This document shows, in pieces, positions 7,743 to 9,527 of a stretch of DNA of 9,527 bases (the first letter of the stretch is position 1; the number at the start of each line of letters is the position of its first letter). This DNA is from an uncultured Solobacterium sp. (GTDB lineage: Bacteria > Bacillota_I > Bacilli_A > Erysipelotrichales > Erysipelotrichaceae), in assembly GCA_900547815.1 (NCBI GenBank), contig URHY01000073.1:1-9527 (forward strand), read 5' to 3'. The translations under genes were made by a program, and so were the position numbers. The notes below the pieces were generated by a model. It was not told the DNA's origin and did not search any database. It worked only from the letters and a program-made list of their open reading frames with translations.

Positions 7743-8549
7743 ATGGTTAGGACAATTGTATGTGATTTAGATGGATCTTTAATGAATCCGAGTAGTGGAA
7801 TCTATGTCAATGAAGCTGTTAAAGAAGCATTGATTGAAGTTGAAAAAAGAGATGTCTTAGTCGTATTAAATTCAGCTCGATGCTTTCAAGGCGTATATCC
7901 ATTGTCTAAACAGATTTTGATGCAAGATTTTGGTGGATATGTCATTAGTTGTAATGGAGCCCATTGTTTTGATGTGAAAATGAAAAAGACGATGTTTGAG
8001 TATGTAATCTCAAATAACGATGTTTCATTTATTTGGCAATATGCTCAAAAGCATAATTTAGGCGTTGGATATAGTCAACCCGATTATTTTGTGGCAAATA
8101 AAATGACACATGGATTTGAACTGGACATGCATAATTGTGATGTGGATTACATTTTAACGAATCACATGGAAAAATATTTAAAGGGTTCTGTGTGGAAAGT
8201 GTCTATATCGGATTCAAAATCACGAATTGATTCAATTTATGATGAAATGAAATCGATTATTGAATTAAATTGTAATGTAAAAGTTGTGCATAGTACAGAT
8301 ACGATGATTGACATTATTCATAAGGATTGTGAAAAGTTAAATAGTGTGAACCGCTTGTTGAAGAATCTTGAAATCTCTTGGAAAGATGTCAGTTCCATCG
8401 GAGATGGTTCAAGTGATGCGCCTGTATTAGAAGCATCTGGTCTTGGTGTTACTCTTGAAAATGGTTGTGAAGCATGTAAAAAAGTCGCAAAAAAAATTGT
8501 TCCTTCATGTTATGAAGATGGCTGTATAGAGTGGTTAAAGGAGTTATAA
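7743..8549 (+). CDS. HAD-superfamily hydrolase, Cof-type (subclass IIB)
   Basis: 268 residues, normal for Cof/YidA-type sugar-phosphate or nucleotide phosphatases in the cytoplasm. Motif I is CDLDGSLMN with nucleophile Asp8 and acid/base Asp10; motif II is Ser44 in VLNSAR; motif III lysine is probably Lys198 (DCEKLNSV); motif IV is GDGSSDAPVLEASG with Asp221 and Asp225. The usual GDGxND is GDGSSD here, a mild departure. The IIB cap lies between about residues 80 and 185. The substrate cannot be told. ATG 7743 has AAGGA (7730-7734) 8 nt upstream. TTGACG (7697-7702) directly after the eno T-run resembles a -35, but no good -10 follows at 16-18 nt, so its promoter is unresolved. It is followed by an M19 dipeptidase gene only 2 nt after the stop, with that gene's ribosome binding site inside this one: a clear operon pair. 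Confidence 0.9.
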   Translation: MVRTIVCDLDGSLMNPSSGIYVNEAVKEALIEVEKRDVLVVLNSARCFQGVYPLSKQILMQDFGGYVISCNGAHCFDVKMKKTMFEYVISNNDVSFIWQYAQKHNLGVGYSQPDYFVANKMTHGFELDMHNCDVDYILTNHMEKYLKGSVWKVSISDSKSRIDSIYDEMKSIIELNCNVKVVHSTDTMIDIIHKDCEKLNSVNRLLKNLEISWKDVSSIGDGSSDAPVLEASGLGVTLENGCEACKKVAKKIVPSCYEDGCIEWLKEL

Positions 8550-8551
8550 AA

Positions 8552-9527
8552 ATGAGAGTAGTCGATATGCATTGTGATACGATTCTAGAATTATTGAGTC
8601 GTGATTTAAAAGGGAAAGAGGCAAGTTTGTATTCAAATGATTTGTCGATTGATTTGGAAAAAATGAAAAAGGGTAATTATTTATTACAGAATTTTGCGTT
8701 GTTTACAGATCAAAAAGAACTAGCTATTCCTGAGCAACAGACAATGCGTTTGTATGATGAATATTGCACACAAATGGATAAGTATGCAGATTATATTGCA
8801 CCTGTATATACGTTTAGTGATATTGAGAAGAATGATAAAGAAGGAAAATTATCGAGTTTGTTGACACTTGAAGATGGTGGTGTTTGCTTCAATGATTTAG
8901 CAATGTTAAGAAACTACTATCGCATGGGTGTAAGAATGATTGCACTAACATGGAATTATGAGAATGGAATTGGTTATCCAAACCTTTCTATGAAAGATAT
9001 GAATGGAAATCGACCTAACTATAAGCGTAGTGTAGATACAGAAAGAGGATTGACAGAGTTTGGAATTTCATATGTAAAAGAAATGGAAAGACTAGGCATG
9101 ATCGTTGATGTTTCTCACTTAAATGATGCTGGTTTCTATGATGTATTGAAATATACGACAAAACCATTTGTGGCATCACATTCAAACGCAAGAAGTGTAT
9201 GTAATGTAGCACGTAATATGAGTGATGATATGATTCTTCAATTGGCAAAACGTGGTGGTGTCATGGGACTTAATTTCTGCGGCAGTTTCTTAGCGGATCG
9301 TGATGATCACAAGAGTTGTGTCGAAGATATGGTGAAACATATTCTATATATCAAAGATCTTGCAGGAATTGATGTCATTGGATTAGGTACAGATTTTGAT
9401 GGGATTTCATGTCCTTTAGAAATTGAAGATGCTTCTATGATGAATCTATTAGAAGAAGCTTTATATAAGGCAGGGCTTACACAAGAAGAAGTAGAAAAAA
9501 TCTTCTATAAGAATGTATTAAGAGTTT
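8552..9527 (+). CDS. Membrane-dipeptidase-type peptidase M19 (partial, 3' end cut)
   Basis: Open from ATG 8552 to the window edge, 325 codons without a stop; only a short C-terminus seems to be missing. AAGGAG within 8538-8543 is 8 nt upstream, inside the HAD gene. Family landmarks of the renal dipeptidase type (binuclear zinc): His7 and Asp9 in DMHCDT, bridging Glu107 in LEDGG, His189 in VDVSH, His210 in ASHSNAR, Arg220 in VARNMSDD (substrate carboxylate), and Asp281 in GTDFDG. Members hydrolyse dipeptides, often tolerating a D-residue at the C-terminus. There is no signal peptide, so a bacterial cytoplasmic form is expected despite the family name. Co-transcription with the HAD phosphatase is likely. 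The D-residue tolerance hints at a link with the wall-peptide operon at the other end of the window, but that is only suggestive. Confidence 0.93.
   Translation, partial: MRVVDMHCDTILELLSRDLKGKEASLYSNDLSIDLEKMKKGNYLLQNFALFTDQKELAIPEQQTMRLYDEYCTQMDKYADYIAPVYTFSDIEKNDKEGKLSSLLTLEDGGVCFNDLAMLRNYYRMGVRMIALTWNYENGIGYPNLSMKDMNGNRPNYKRSVDTERGLTEFGISYVKEMERLGMIVDVSHLNDAGFYDVLKYTTKPFVASHSNARSVCNVARNMSDDMILQLAKRGGVMGLNFCGSFLADRDDHKSCVEDMVKHILYIKDLAGIDVIGLGTDFDGISCPLEIEDASMMNLLEEALYKAGLTQEEVEKIFYKNVLRV

Noticed and set aside
9015..9248. Minus-strand 77-codon open frame
   Set aside because: Antisense to the conserved VDVSH and SHSNAR region of the M19 gene; low-complexity His/Leu/Tyr product.

Overview
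The window is AT-rich, with strong AGGAG-type ribosome binding sites, short intergenic gaps and intrinsic terminators. This points to a low-GC Firmicute. The gene styles (720-residue U32 protein, short DtxR-like regulator, small CxxCxxxC protein beside a VanX-like dipeptidase) suggest an anaerobic gut or oral lineage such as Erysipelotrichia or Clostridia. The lineage is inference from gene style only. No mobile element, CRISPR array, tRNA or rRNA is visible, and no gene-free stretch exceeds about 130 bases.

Layout. (1) Bases 1-1779, minus strand: a three-gene operon with overlapping ends encodes a VanX-family D-Ala-D-Ala dipeptidase, a small cysteine-motif protein resembling proteins often labelled hydroxylamine-reductase-like, and an NlpC/P60 lipoprotein. 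It ends at a hairpin at 37-69. The two outer genes act on peptidoglycan peptides, so the unit looks like wall turnover or peptide scavenging, not vancomycin resistance (no vanH, vanA or vanRS genes are present). (2) Bases 1859-3072, plus strand, divergent from the first operon: an unrecognised acidic protein is translationally coupled (ATGA) to a pentapeptide-repeat protein with a near-unbroken five-residue register and a ladder of cysteines. (3) Bases 3062-4045: a TetR-type regulator (minus) and a DtxR/MntR-type metalloregulator (plus) are divergent around a perfect 10-bp palindrome. (4) Bases 4091-6256: a long U32-family protein of the RlhA-like group, preceded by an intrinsic terminator whose T-run almost touches its ribosome binding site. 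(5) Bases 6319-7647: enolase, with its own extended -10 promoter, a UUCG-loop terminator and the codon bias of a highly expressed gene. (6) Bases 7743-9527: a HAD IIB (Cof-type) phosphatase followed by an M19 (renal dipeptidase-type) peptidase cut off by the window end.

Most of the window is ordinary chromosomal core or near-core. The parts most worth a second look are the unknown-protein/pentapeptide pair, the mixed metal site in the DtxR-like regulator, the small CxxCxxxC protein inside the wall-peptide operon, and the second cysteine quartet in the U32 protein. I found no clear evidence of a wholly new system.
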